Origin: JADJPO01 sp963750395
GTDB lineage: Bacteria > Actinomycetota > Actinomycetes > Actinomycetales > Kineosporiaceae
NCBI GenBank assembly: GCA_963750395.1
Contig: CAVVQM010000007.1
Coordinates: 434,001 to 498,000, forward strand
DNA: 64,000 nt
Reading direction: 5' to 3'
A model generated the notes under the pieces. The model did no database searches. It was not told the DNA's origin and saw only the letters and a program-made list of their open reading frames with translations. Made by a program: the position numbers and the translations under genes. The stretch's first letter is position 1; each line of letters opens with the position of its first letter. Below, piece by piece: positions 8,910 through 16,957 of the stretch.

Positions 8910-9674
8910 ATGGCGCTGCTCGACGGAAAGAACCTGCTGATCACCGGAGTGCTCACCGACGCCTCCATCGCCTTCCACGTGGCGAGGATCGCGCAGGAGG
9001 AGGGCGCCAACGTCGTGCTGACCTCGTTCGGGAGGCAGATGAGGCTCACCCGTGCGGTCAGCCGCCGGCTGCCGGTCGAGGCGCCGGTCGTCGATCTCGA
9101 CGTCACCGATCAGACGCATCTGGACGGCCTCGCCGCTGCCGTCGGCGATCACGTGCCCACGATCGACGGGGTGCTGCACTCGATCGGCTTCGCTCCGCAG
9201 TCGGCCCTCGGTGGCGGCTTCCTGGAATGCCCGTGGGACGACGTGGCCACCGCGGTGCACATCTCCGCCTACTCGCTCACCTCGCTGACGGTCGCCTGCC
9301 TGCCGTTGATGGGCGAGGGCGGCTCGGTCGTGGGGCTGACCTTCGACGCGTCGCGTGCCTGGCCGGTCTACGACTGGATGGGCGTGGCCAAGGCGGCGTT
9401 CGAGTCGACCTCGCGCTACCTGGCCCGCGACCTCGGGCCTCGGGGTATCAGGGTCAACCTGGTGGCGGCCGGTCCGCTGCGGACCATGGCGGCCAAGTCC
9501 ATCCCGGGGTTCGCGGCCTTCGAGGAGTCCTGGCCCGGACGTGCCCCGCTCGGGTGGGACATCACCGATCCCGAGCCCACGGCCAAGGCGTGCGCAGCGC
9601 TGCTGTCGTCCTGGTTCCCCGCGACGACCGGGGAGATCGTGCACGTCGACGGCGGGTTCCATGCTGTCGGGTAG
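8910..9674 (+). CDS. fabI: NADH-dependent enoyl-[acyl-carrier-protein] reductase, FabI/InhA type
   Basis: A 254-residue divergent SDR catalysing the last step of each fatty acid elongation round. It has the FabI/InhA signature with Tyr and Lys seven residues apart (YDWMGVAK), the LVAAGPLRT substrate loop and an N-terminal nucleotide-binding motif (ITGVLTDASIA). The sequence is closer to InhA than to E. coli FabI, but chain-length preference cannot be read from it. ATG 8910 follows AAGGAG by 5 nt. Confidence 0.93.
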   Translation: MALLDGKNLLITGVLTDASIAFHVARIAQEEGANVVLTSFGRQMRLTRAVSRRLPVEAPVVDLDVTDQTHLDGLAAAVGDHVPTIDGVLHSIGFAPQSALGGGFLECPWDDVATAVHISAYSLTSLTVACLPLMGEGGSVVGLTFDASRAWPVYDWMGVAKAAFESTSRYLARDLGPRGIRVNLVAAGPLRTMAAKSIPGFAAFEESWPGRAPLGWDITDPEPTAKACAALLSSWFPATTGEIVHVDGGFHAVG

Positions 9675-9702
9675 CGGCTCACGAACGCCCCAGGGTGGCC
9701 GG

Positions 9703-10209
9703 ATGCGCCGGATCGTGCTGGTGCGCCACGCCAAGTCCGCCTACCCGTCCGGGGTGCCGGACCACGACCGCCCACTGGCCGGCAAGGGACTGCGCAACGC
9801 CCAGGCTGCCGGTGGCTGGTTCCGCAACGAGGGACCCACACCCGATCTGGTGCTCTGCTCGGACGCCGTCCGGGCGCGCCAGACCTGGGAGGTCCTCGCC
9901 GGTTGCCTGACCGCGAGCCCGCGGCTGCGGACCGAGTCGGCGCTCTACTCGGCGGGCCCGGGCGAGGTGATCGAGCTCCTGCGAGGGGTGGGCACGCGGC
10001 CGGCAACCGTGGTCGTGGTCGGTCACGAACCGACGATGTCCGCCACCGGGTTGCTGCTGGCCGGTCCAGGATCCGATCCGGCCGCTCTGGAACGGATGAG
10101 CGTGAAGTTCCCCACCAGCGGCATCGCCGTCCTGCGTCTGGACCGTCCCTGGCACCGGCTGGATGCCGGTGCCGCAGCCCTCGAGATCTTCGCCGTCCCA
10201 CGCGCCTGA
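9703..10209 (+). CDS. SixA-like histidine phosphatase
   Basis: A 168-residue protein of the histidine phosphatase superfamily. The catalytic RHAKS motif is at residues 7-11 and the second histidine lies in GHEPTMS. SixA-type phosphatases remove phosphate from phosphohistidine in E. coli; the actinobacterial substrate is not established. It starts 29 nt after the fabI stop at ATG 9703 and may be cotranscribed. Confidence 0.85.
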   Translation: MRRIVLVRHAKSAYPSGVPDHDRPLAGKGLRNAQAAGGWFRNEGPTPDLVLCSDAVRARQTWEVLAGCLTASPRLRTESALYSAGPGEVIELLRGVGTRPATVVVVGHEPTMSATGLLLAGPGSDPAALERMSVKFPTSGIAVLRLDRPWHRLDAGAAALEIFAVPRA

Positions 10210-10215
10210 TCGGGC

Positions 10216-10228
10216 GGCGGGTGCCGCC
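10216..10228. terminator. Short GC hairpin between convergent genes
   Basis: GGCGG and CCGCC flank a 3-nt loop between the convergent stops of the SixA-like gene and the LLM gene. There is no T tract, so it is only a candidate. Confidence 0.3.
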
Positions 10229-10237
10229 AGGACCGGT

Positions 10238-11041
10238 TCAGGCCATGGACCGATTCGTCTGGTCGCGCCACGCCAGCCAGTCCTTGACCCGGGACAAGTC
10301 GTAGTCCGGACCGTTCAGCCCGACCGTGAACAGGGTGAATCCCGCGGCCGACAGGGAGTCCGCGACCTTGTCCGGTGGGTCGCTGACGCCGGTCGAGAGC
10401 TCGATGTCGGCTGGGTCGCGGTCCTCGGCGCGGCACCAGTCGCCCAGGATCTCGACCTTGCGGCGCAGCTGGTCCGGTGATCCGAAGCCGTGCCAGATAT
10501 CGGCGTGCCGGGCGGTGTAGCGCAGGGTCTTGCGTTCACCGCCACCGCCGATCAGCACCGGGATGTCCCGGATCGGCGGCGGATTCAGTGCGGCCCAACG
10601 CCTCTCGATCCGCGGCAGCGCCTGCTCCAGGTCGGCCAGTCGCGTACCGGGCGTCCCGAAGTCGTAGCCGTACTCGTCGTAGTCGCGCGCGAACCAGCCC
10701 GCCCCGATCCCCAGGATCACGCGTCCGCCACTGATGTGGTCGACGGTCCGGGCCATGTCGGCGAGCAGCTCGGGGTTCCGATAGCTGTTGCAGGTCACCA
10801 GCGCGCCGATCTCGACGCGGGTGGTCGCCTCGGCCCAGGCTCCCAGCATCGTCCAGCACTCGAAGTGCTTGCCGTCGGGTTCGCCGTAGAGCGGGAAGAA
10901 ATGATCCCAGTTGAACAGGATGTCCACTCCGGCCTGCTCCGCGGCGGCCACCGCACGCCGCAGATCCGCGTAGTCCGCATGCTGGGGCTGCAGCTGAACC
11001 CCGATCCGCACCGGACGACGTGGCCGCTGCGGCTCGCTCAC
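10238..11041 (-). CDS. LLM-class F420-dependent oxidoreductase
   Basis: A 267-residue luciferase-like TIM-barrel protein. The N-terminal strand is RIGVQLQPQ, followed by WDHFFP and the GGRVILGIGAGW segment of actinobacterial F420-dependent members. Substrate unknown. GTG 11041 overlaps the glgC stop in the form GTGA (4 nt), so it is translated with glgC and may have a role linked to carbohydrate metabolism, though that is only inference from position. Confidence 0.85.
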   Translation of the reverse strand: MSEPQRPRRPVRIGVQLQPQHADYADLRRAVAAAEQAGVDILFNWDHFFPLYGEPDGKHFECWTMLGAWAEATTRVEIGALVTCNSYRNPELLADMARTVDHISGGRVILGIGAGWFARDYDEYGYDFGTPGTRLADLEQALPRIERRWAALNPPPIRDIPVLIGGGGERKTLRYTARHADIWHGFGSPDQLRRKVEILGDWCRAEDRDPADIELSTGVSDPPDKVADSLSAAGFTLFTVGLNGPDYDLSRVKDWLAWRDQTNRSMA

Positions 11042-12279
11042 GCCTCGATCACGTGGCCCTTCGGCACAACGGTGATCCCGCTCTCGGTGACCACGAACCC
11101 GCGCGAGAGATCCTCCTCGGGATCCATGCCGACCCGGGCACCCTCGGAGACGACCACGTTCTTGTCCAGGATCGCGTGGCGCACGACGGCATGCCGGCCG
11201 ACGTCGACGTTGTCCATCAGCACCGCATCGCTGACCGTGGCCCAGGAGTGCACCTCGACGTTGGGTGAGAGCACCGAGTTCTCCACCAGGGCACCGGAGA
11301 CCACGCAGCCGGGGGCCACGATCGAGTTGATCGCGTGGCCGATCCGGCCGTGCCAACCGTGCACGAACTTGGCCGGCGGCCAAGGACCCAGATGGGTGTA
11401 GATCGGCCACTCGTAGTTGTAGAGGTTGAACACCGGGTGCACGGACACCAGGTCCATCTGGGCCTCGAAGTAGGCGTCCAGCGTTCCGACGTCGCGCCAG
11501 TAGTCCCGGTCCCGATCGGTGGCGCCGGGCATCGTGTTCTCTTTGAAGTCGTAGACCGCGGCCTCGCCGCGCGAGACGAAGTCCGGCACGATGTCGCCGC
11601 CCATGTCGTGCGTGGACGTCTCCGACTCGGCGTCCCGGGTGACCGCCTCGATCAACGCGTCCGCGTCGAAGACGTAGTTGCCCATCGAGGCCAGCACCTG
11701 GTTCGGCGCGTCGGCCAGCCCCGGCGGATCCGTCGGCTTCTCGAGGAACTCCGAGATCAGCCGGGTGTCGTCCTCGCGGGTCTGGATCACCCCGAACTGG
11801 TCGGCCAGACTGATCGGCTGGCGAATGGCCGCCACCGAACACGGTGCGCCAGAGGCGATGTGCGCGTCGACCATCTGGGAGAAGTCCATCCGATAGACGT
11901 GGTCGGCGCCCACCACGACCACGATGTCCGGTTTCTCGTCGCGCAGCAGATTGAGGCTCTGGAAGATGGCATCGGCGCTACCCAGGTACCAGCGCTTGCC
12001 GACCCGCTGCTGGGCGGGGACCGGCGCCACGTAGTTGCCGAGCATCGTCGACAGGCGCCAGGCCATCGAGATGTGCCGGTCGAGACTGTGCGACTTGTAC
12101 TGGGTCAGGACGACGATGCGCAGATACCCCGCGTTGATCAGATTGGTCAACGCGAAGTCGACCAGTCGGTAGACGCCTCCGAACGGGACGGCGGGCTTGG
12201 CCCGGTCGGCCGTCAACGGCATCAGTCTCTTGCCCTCGCCGCCGGCCAGGACGATGGCCAGCACCTTTGGATTCGCCAT
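11038..12279 (-). CDS. glgC: Glucose-1-phosphate adenylyltransferase
   Basis: A 413-residue enzyme that makes ADP-glucose from ATP and glucose 1-phosphate for glycogen or maltose-1-phosphate synthesis. It has the nucleotidyl-transferase loop LAGGEGKRLMPLTADRAKPAVPFGG at its N-terminus, the GSADAIFQ segment, the EFLEKP sugar-phosphate site and a C-terminal left-handed beta-helix. The start is ATG 12279. A TAGGGT hexamer 7 nt upstream and no ribosome site suggest a leaderless mRNA. It is divergent from glgM. Confidence 0.95.
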   Translation of the reverse strand: MANPKVLAIVLAGGEGKRLMPLTADRAKPAVPFGGVYRLVDFALTNLINAGYLRIVVLTQYKSHSLDRHISMAWRLSTMLGNYVAPVPAQQRVGKRWYLGSADAIFQSLNLLRDEKPDIVVVVGADHVYRMDFSQMVDAHIASGAPCSVAAIRQPISLADQFGVIQTREDDTRLISEFLEKPTDPPGLADAPNQVLASMGNYVFDADALIEAVTRDAESETSTHDMGGDIVPDFVSRGEAAVYDFKENTMPGATDRDRDYWRDVGTLDAYFEAQMDLVSVHPVFNLYNYEWPIYTHLGPWPPAKFVHGWHGRIGHAINSIVAPGCVVSGALVENSVLSPNVEVHSWATVSDAVLMDNVDVGRHAVVRHAILDKNVVVSEGARVGMDPEEDLSRGFVVTESGITVVPKGHVIEA

Positions 12280-12286
12280 GGCAGGA

Positions 12287-12292
12287 ACCCTA
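12287..12292 (-). promoter_or_regulatory. -10 element (TAGGGT), leaderless glgC
   Basis: TAGGGT lies 7 nt before the glgC ATG. It is only 22 bp from the outward-facing glgM -10, so the two promoters share their -35 region. Confidence 0.55.
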
Positions 12293-12314
12293 TGGCCTCG
12301 GGTGGTTGTCGCAC

Positions 12315-12320
12315 TACGGT
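12315..12320 (+). promoter_or_regulatory. -10 element (TACGGT), leaderless glgM
   Basis: TACGGT lies 7 nt before GTG 12328; no Shine-Dalgarno sequence is visible. Confidence 0.55.
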
Positions 12321-12327
12321 TGCTCGC

Positions 12328-13512
12328 GTGCGCATTGACCTGTTGACCCGTGAGTACCCGCCCAACGTCTACGGGGGGGCCGGTGTTCACGTCGAGAACC
12401 TGGCCGCCGTGCTGCGTAGCCGAGTCGACGTCCGCGTCCGGTCCTTCGGGACCCCTCGCGCCGAGGAGGGGGTGACCGGCTACTCGGAGCTCGCCGAACT
12501 GGCCGAGGCCAACGCCGCCCTGCAGACCTTCGGGGTCGACCTGGCCATGGCGGCCGACTGCGGAGGCGCGGACGTCGTCCATTCCCACACCTGGTACGCC
12601 AACCTCGCCGGACACCTTGCCGGGTTGCTCCACGACGTTCCACACGTGATCTCCGCGCACAGCCTGGAGCCGCTGCGACCCTGGAAGGCCGAGCAGCTCG
12701 GCGGCGGCTACGCGCTGTCCCTGTGGGCGGAGAAGACCGCCTACCTGGGTGCCGCGGCCGTCATCGCCGTGAGCGCCGGGATGCGCAAGGACATCCTGCG
12801 CAGCTACCCCGACATCGATCCGGACAAGGTCCGTGTCGTCCACAACGGGATCGACCTGTCCGGCTGGGCGCGCGACGAGAACCCGGACGCGGTGCGTGCC
12901 CTCGGCATCGACCCCGATCGGCCCAGCGTGGTCTTCGTCGGACGGATCACGCGACAGAAGGGGCTGCCCTATCTGCTGCGCGCGGCCCGGATGCTGCCGC
13001 CCGACGTCCAGCTGGTGCTGTGCGCCGGTGCCCCGGACACCAAGGAGATCATGGCCGAGGTCTCCGGCCTGGTCGAGCAGCTGCAGAGCGAACGCAGCGG
13101 CGTGGTCTGGATCGACCGGATGCTGCCGCGCGACGAGCTGTGCCAGGTGCTCTCTGCGGCGACCACCTTCGTGTGCCCGTCGGTCTACGAGCCCCTGGGG
13201 ATCGTCAACCTCGAGGCGATGGCCTGCGAGGCGGCCGTCGTCGGCACCATCACCGGGGGCATCCCCGAGGTCGTCGTCGATGGCGAGACGGGCCGGCTGG
13301 TGCCGATCGACCAGATGCAGGACGGCACCGGGACCCCCACCGACCCCGACCGTTTCGTCGCCGATCTCGCCGACGTGATGACCGAGGTCACCTCGGACCG
13401 GGCTCGGGCGCGGGAGATGGGGCGGGCCGGGCGGGTGCGGGCCGAGGAGCACTTCTCCTGGGAGGCGATCGCCGACCGGACCGTGGACGTCTACCGCTCC
13501 GTCCAGCGGTGA
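12328..13512 (+). CDS. glgM: GT4 glycosyltransferase, GlgA/GlgM type (ADP-glucose dependent)
   Basis: A 394-residue GT-B glycosyltransferase with the N-terminal YPPNVYGGAGVHV loop, the VFVGRITRQKGL hinge and the EPLGIVNLEAMACE nucleotide-sugar site. In mycobacteria the homologue beside glgC (Rv1212c) makes alpha-maltose 1-phosphate from ADP-glucose and glucose 1-phosphate; older annotation calls the family glycogen synthase GlgA. The neighbouring glgC supplies the donor. Which product is made here cannot be decided from sequence. Confidence 0.9.
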   Translation: MRIDLLTREYPPNVYGGAGVHVENLAAVLRSRVDVRVRSFGTPRAEEGVTGYSELAELAEANAALQTFGVDLAMAADCGGADVVHSHTWYANLAGHLAGLLHDVPHVISAHSLEPLRPWKAEQLGGGYALSLWAEKTAYLGAAAVIAVSAGMRKDILRSYPDIDPDKVRVVHNGIDLSGWARDENPDAVRALGIDPDRPSVVFVGRITRQKGLPYLLRAARMLPPDVQLVLCAGAPDTKEIMAEVSGLVEQLQSERSGVVWIDRMLPRDELCQVLSAATTFVCPSVYEPLGIVNLEAMACEAAVVGTITGGIPEVVVDGETGRLVPIDQMQDGTGTPTDPDRFVADLADVMTEVTSDRARAREMGRAGRVRAEEHFSWEAIADRTVDVYRSVQR

Positions 13513-13527
13513 GTCCCGCACCGGCGT

Positions 13528-14289
13528 TCAGGCCCGGCCCGGTGTCGACGGTGTCGCGGCGGCGCGGATCGCATGCCGCGCGGCGACGTCCAGCTCGCGC
13601 AGCGTCGCGCGCCGTCGCTGGGCCTCCCAGGTACTGACGGCTCCGCCGTCGTCGTCCGTGGCCAGGGCGATGACGGCTCGCAGGCGCAGCGCCGAGGTCA
13701 GCATCTGAACCGCCCGTGCCGGCCAGCCCGGGGGCAGCGCCAGTGGATCCAGGGCGGCGTCGGTGAGGTCGACCCACAGCTCGGCGACATCGGGACGCCA
13801 CCGGGCGACGTCCAGCTCGATGAGCACCTCGGTGGTCCGGGCCAGGGCCCGGCGCAACCCCCGGTCGGCCTCGCCGAGGTCGCCGGCGTCCAGGTGGGGG
13901 CGGGACTCGACGTCCCGCGCCGTCCAGGTCACCAGATGGCCGGGCTCCAGCTCGGACCCGTATTCCACGACGTCCGGGACGATGCCCAGCGCGCGGGCCG
14001 CCCCGGTGGTGATCGCCGCCTCACCGACGGCGCAGACCCGGACGTTGAACTCGGCCGGCCCGGGCAGGCCGCTCACGTCGCCGGGCACCGGCAGCACGGG
14101 TCGAAATCCGGTGGCGCCCCGCTCGGCCGCCAGCGCGATCAGCGCCGGAAGGTCTTCCGCGCCGTCCACACGGTGCTCGTCGTCGTCCGGCCGGGCGAGT
14201 GCGCGCACCAGCCGGGACACGTCCTCGCGGCCCTGGACGACAGCGGTTCCCCACGCCGCGAAGGAGACCGAGCGCGGAACGTGCAGCAC
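13528..14289 (-). CDS. Conserved actinobacterial protein of unknown function
   Basis: About 253 residues with no signal peptide or membrane segment and no motif I recognise. It contains a central segment PGHLVTWTARDVESRPHLDAGDLGEA and an Ala/Arg-rich C-terminus. GTG 14289 is preceded by TACCCT at 6 nt, which supports this start; TTG 14310 is also in frame. It is divergent from the ABC ATPase gene, with only 50 bp between them. Confidence 0.7.
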   Translation of the reverse strand: MLHVPRSVSFAAWGTAVVQGREDVSRLVRALARPDDDEHRVDGAEDLPALIALAAERGATGFRPVLPVPGDVSGLPGPAEFNVRVCAVGEAAITTGAARALGIVPDVVEYGSELEPGHLVTWTARDVESRPHLDAGDLGEADRGLRRALARTTEVLIELDVARWRPDVAELWVDLTDAALDPLALPPGWPARAVQMLTSALRLRAVIALATDDDGGAVSTWEAQRRRATLRELDVAARHAIRAAATPSTPGRA

Positions 14290-14295
14290 ACCTGC

Positions 14296-14301
14296 AGGGT
14301 A
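14296..14301 (-). promoter_or_regulatory. -10 element (TACCCT), leaderless unknown gene
   Basis: TACCCT lies 6 nt before GTG 14289 on the minus strand and 26 bp from the opposing -10 at 14328-14333. Confidence 0.45.
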
Positions 14302-14327
14302 CGGCGCCAATCACGGGCACCATCCCC

Positions 14328-14333
14328 TAGGGT
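14328..14333 (+). promoter_or_regulatory. -10 element (TAGGGT), leaderless ABC ATPase
   Basis: TAGGGT lies 6 nt before ATG 14340. Confidence 0.5.
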
Positions 14334-14339
14334 CGGAGA

Positions 14340-15131
14340 ATGACGGACGTGCTCGACCTGATCGGGGTGACCGTCGTGCGCGACGGGGCCAAGTTGCTGG
14401 ACGGTGTCACCTGGCGTGTCGCCGAGGGTCAGCGATGGGTGGTGCTGGGTCCGAACGGCGCCGGGAAGACCACCCTCCTGCAGGTCGCCGGTGCGCGGAT
14501 ACACCCCACCGAGGGCAGCGCCCAGGTGCTGGGGGAACGTCTGGGTGAGGTCGACGTGTTCGAGCTGCGACCACGCATCGGACTGTCCAGCGTGGCCTTC
14601 GCCGACACCCTGCCCCGTGACGAGAAGGTCGAGGACGTCGTCCTCACCGCCGCCTACGCGGTGTCGGGTCGCTGGCGGGAGGACTACGAGGGCCAGGACC
14701 ACCGACGCGGGGGTGATCTGCTGGCGGCCTTCGGCGTCGGGCATCTGGGCCACCGCAGGTTCGGCACCCTCAGCGAGGGGGAGCGCAAGAGGGTCCAGCT
14801 CGCCCGATCTTTGATGACGGATCCTGAACTGCTGCTGCTCGACGAGCCGGCCGCCGGGCTGGACCTGGGCGGCCGCGAGACCCTGGTCGCGGACCTGGCC
14901 GAGCTCGCCGGCGACACTCGTTCGCCCGTGATCGTCCTGGTCACCCATCACGTGGAGGAGATCCCACCGGGCTTCACCCACGCACTGCTGATGCGCCAGG
15001 GCGCGGTCACCGCGGCCGGCCCCCTGCAGGAGGTGATCACCGACGATCTCCTCAGCGACACCTTCGGCGTCCCCCTGACGGTCCAGCGGACCGGGAACCG
15101 ATGGACCGCCTACAAGCGTCTGAATCAGTGA
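14340..15131 (+). CDS. Single ABC ATPase, ModF/YlmA-like
   Basis: A 263-residue single ABC cassette with GPNGAGKTT at about residue 38, the signature LSEGERKRVQLARSL (Glu in place of the second Gly), the Walker B LLLLDEPAAGLD and the switch His (THHVEE). It has no membrane partner nearby. The NfeD and SPFH genes follow on the same strand, but the gaps of 77 and 102 nt leave an operon uncertain. Substrate unknown. Confidence 0.85.
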   Translation: MTDVLDLIGVTVVRDGAKLLDGVTWRVAEGQRWVVLGPNGAGKTTLLQVAGARIHPTEGSAQVLGERLGEVDVFELRPRIGLSSVAFADTLPRDEKVEDVVLTAAYAVSGRWREDYEGQDHRRGGDLLAAFGVGHLGHRRFGTLSEGERKRVQLARSLMTDPELLLLDEPAAGLDLGGRETLVADLAELAGDTRSPVIVLVTHHVEEIPPGFTHALLMRQGAVTAAGPLQEVITDDLLSDTFGVPLTVQRTGNRWTAYKRLNQ

Positions 15132-15208
15132 AGACGCCGCCGAGCCGTTAGGCTCAGGCGCAGGACGGCTTCGGAACCCGATGGGGGCCGTGGCCGAGGA
15201 GGTGGACG

Positions 15209-15670
15209 GTGGACTGGGGACGTGAGGCGCTCGGCCTGGCATGGGTGGCGCTGGCGATCGCGGCCGGGGTGCTCGAGATGTTCACCCTGGACTTCATCTT
15301 CCTGATGCTCGCCGGTGGGGCCCTGATCGGGGCCCTCGTCGCCGCCCTCAGTGGCAGCTTCACCCTGTCGGTGCTCGGCTTCGCCGGTGCCTCGGTCCTG
15401 CTGCTCTTCGCCGCCCGGCCCTCCCTGAAGGCCTACATGCAGCGTGAGGTGCCGGCGGTCAGCATGCACACCGAGGCCCTCGTCGGCCGCACCGCCCAGG
15501 CGCTGACCTCGATCGAGCGCAACGGTCAGGTCAAGCTCGCCGGCGAGCTGTGGAGCGCCAGGATGGAGGACGGGCACGAGCCGGCGCCGGCCGGCAGCAC
15601 CGTGCGGGTGACCCGGATCGACGGCGCGACCGCGATCGTCGTCCTCCTTCCGTCGACCCCCGCCACCTAG
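15209..15670 (+). CDS. NfeD-like membrane protein
   Basis: A 153-residue protein with two or three transmembrane helices in residues 8-70 and a C-terminal OB-fold domain (residues about 85-150, with the VGRTAQALTSI segment). NfeD proteins pair with SPFH/stomatin proteins in membrane microdomains; the next gene is that partner, as in Rv1487-Rv1488. GTG 15209 follows AGGAGG by 6 nt. Confidence 0.9.
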   Translation: MDWGREALGLAWVALAIAAGVLEMFTLDFIFLMLAGGALIGALVAALSGSFTLSVLGFAGASVLLLFAARPSLKAYMQREVPAVSMHTEALVGRTAQALTSIERNGQVKLAGELWSARMEDGHEPAPAGSTVRVTRIDGATAIVVLLPSTPAT

Positions 15671-15772
15671 TGATGGTCCACGTCCGGCGCCCGGTGGCGC
15701 CGGTCGTGGCCGCCTGAACCCGCCGTTCGCCCCGATGGACGAAGGGCCGACCCGAAGGGACACCTGTCCACG

Positions 15773-16930
15773 ATGGACGCATCCAATCTCGTCGCACTCG
15801 TCGTGCTGCTCCTGCTCGTACTGTTCGTTCTCACCACACTCTCGCGAGCGATCCGGATCGTGCCTCAGGCGACGTCGGTGATCGTCGAGCGGCTGGGGCG
15901 CTATTCGCGGACGTTGACCCCCGGGCTGCACTTCCTGGTGCCCTTCGTCGACCGGCCCCGTGCCGTGGTCGACCTGCGCGAGCAGGTGGTCAGCTTCCCG
16001 CCGCAGCCGGTGATCACCTCGGACAACCTCGTGGTCAACATCGACACGGTCATCTACTTCCAGCCCACCGATCCCAAGGCGGCGGTCTACGAGATCGCCA
16101 ACTACATCCAGGGCATCGAGCAGTTGACCGTCACCACTCTGCGCAACGTGATCGGTTCGCTCGACCTCGAGCAGACCCTCACCAGCCGGGACAACATCAA
16201 CGCCCAGCTGCGGGGGGTGCTCGACGACGCCACCGGCCGGTGGGGGATCCGGGTGAACCGGGTCGAGCTCAAGGCGATCGACCCCCCGGCGAGCGTGCAG
16301 GACTCGATGGAGAAGCAGATGCGCGCCGAGCGGGACCGCCGCGCGGCGATCCTGAACGCCGAGGGCGTCAAGCAGTCCCAGATCCTCACCGCCGAGGGCG
16401 ACAAGCAGTCCTCGATCCTGAGGGCCGAGGGACAGGCTCAGGCCGCCATCCTGCAGGCGCAGGGCGAGGCGCGTGCCATCCAGCAGGTGTTCGACGCGAT
16501 CCACCGGGGGAACCCCGACTCCAAACTCCTTGCCTACCAGTACCTGCAGGTCCTTCCGCAGATCGCGAACAGCCCCTCGAACAAGGTGTGGATCGTGCCC
16601 ACCGAGCTCACCCAGGCTCTCAAGGGAATCGGTTCCGCCCTGGGTGGCGACACCGACGGGACCGGCACCTGGGTCCCCGGACGGCACGAGGACGAGGGCG
16701 CCGACGACCTCGAGGCGGCCACCCTCGAAGATCCCGGAGCGGCGCTCCGGCGTGCTCGCGCCGAGGCGGCCGGTGCGGCGGACGACGCGGCCGGCGCAGC
16801 GCGGGTCTCGAGTCCGGGGGGTGCCAGGCCCGAGCCGGTCACCCCGCCCGTCCGGGAACTGCCCGCCACGTCCTCGGACTCCTCCGACTTCGGACCCAAG
16901 GGTGGGTACCCGCCCCCTGACTACAGCTGA
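15773..16930 (+). CDS. SPFH/band 7 (stomatin-like) protein
   Basis: A 385-residue protein with an N-terminal membrane helix (residues 5-25), an SPFH domain starting at RIVPQATSVIVERLGRY, and a coiled coil made of Ala-Glu-Gly repeats at about 195-240 (AEGVKQ, AEGDKQ, AEGQAQ). The C-terminal 80 residues are Ala/Pro/Asp-rich and likely disordered. It should oligomerise on the inner membrane face with the NfeD-like protein encoded 102 nt upstream. Confidence 0.92.
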   Translation: MDASNLVALVVLLLLVLFVLTTLSRAIRIVPQATSVIVERLGRYSRTLTPGLHFLVPFVDRPRAVVDLREQVVSFPPQPVITSDNLVVNIDTVIYFQPTDPKAAVYEIANYIQGIEQLTVTTLRNVIGSLDLEQTLTSRDNINAQLRGVLDDATGRWGIRVNRVELKAIDPPASVQDSMEKQMRAERDRRAAILNAEGVKQSQILTAEGDKQSSILRAEGQAQAAILQAQGEARAIQQVFDAIHRGNPDSKLLAYQYLQVLPQIANSPSNKVWIVPTELTQALKGIGSALGGDTDGTGTWVPGRHEDEGADDLEAATLEDPGAALRRARAEAAGAADDAAGAARVSSPGGARPEPVTPPVRELPATSSDSSDFGPKGGYPPPDYS

Positions 16931-16941
16931 CCGGTCGCCGG

Positions 16942-16957
16942 CAGGCGCGCGGGCCTG
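16942..16957. terminator. Hairpin between convergent SPFH and transglycosylase genes
   Basis: CAGGC (16942-16946) and GCCTG (16953-16957) form a 5-bp stem with a 6-nt loop in the 27-nt gap between the two stop codons. Confidence 0.35.
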
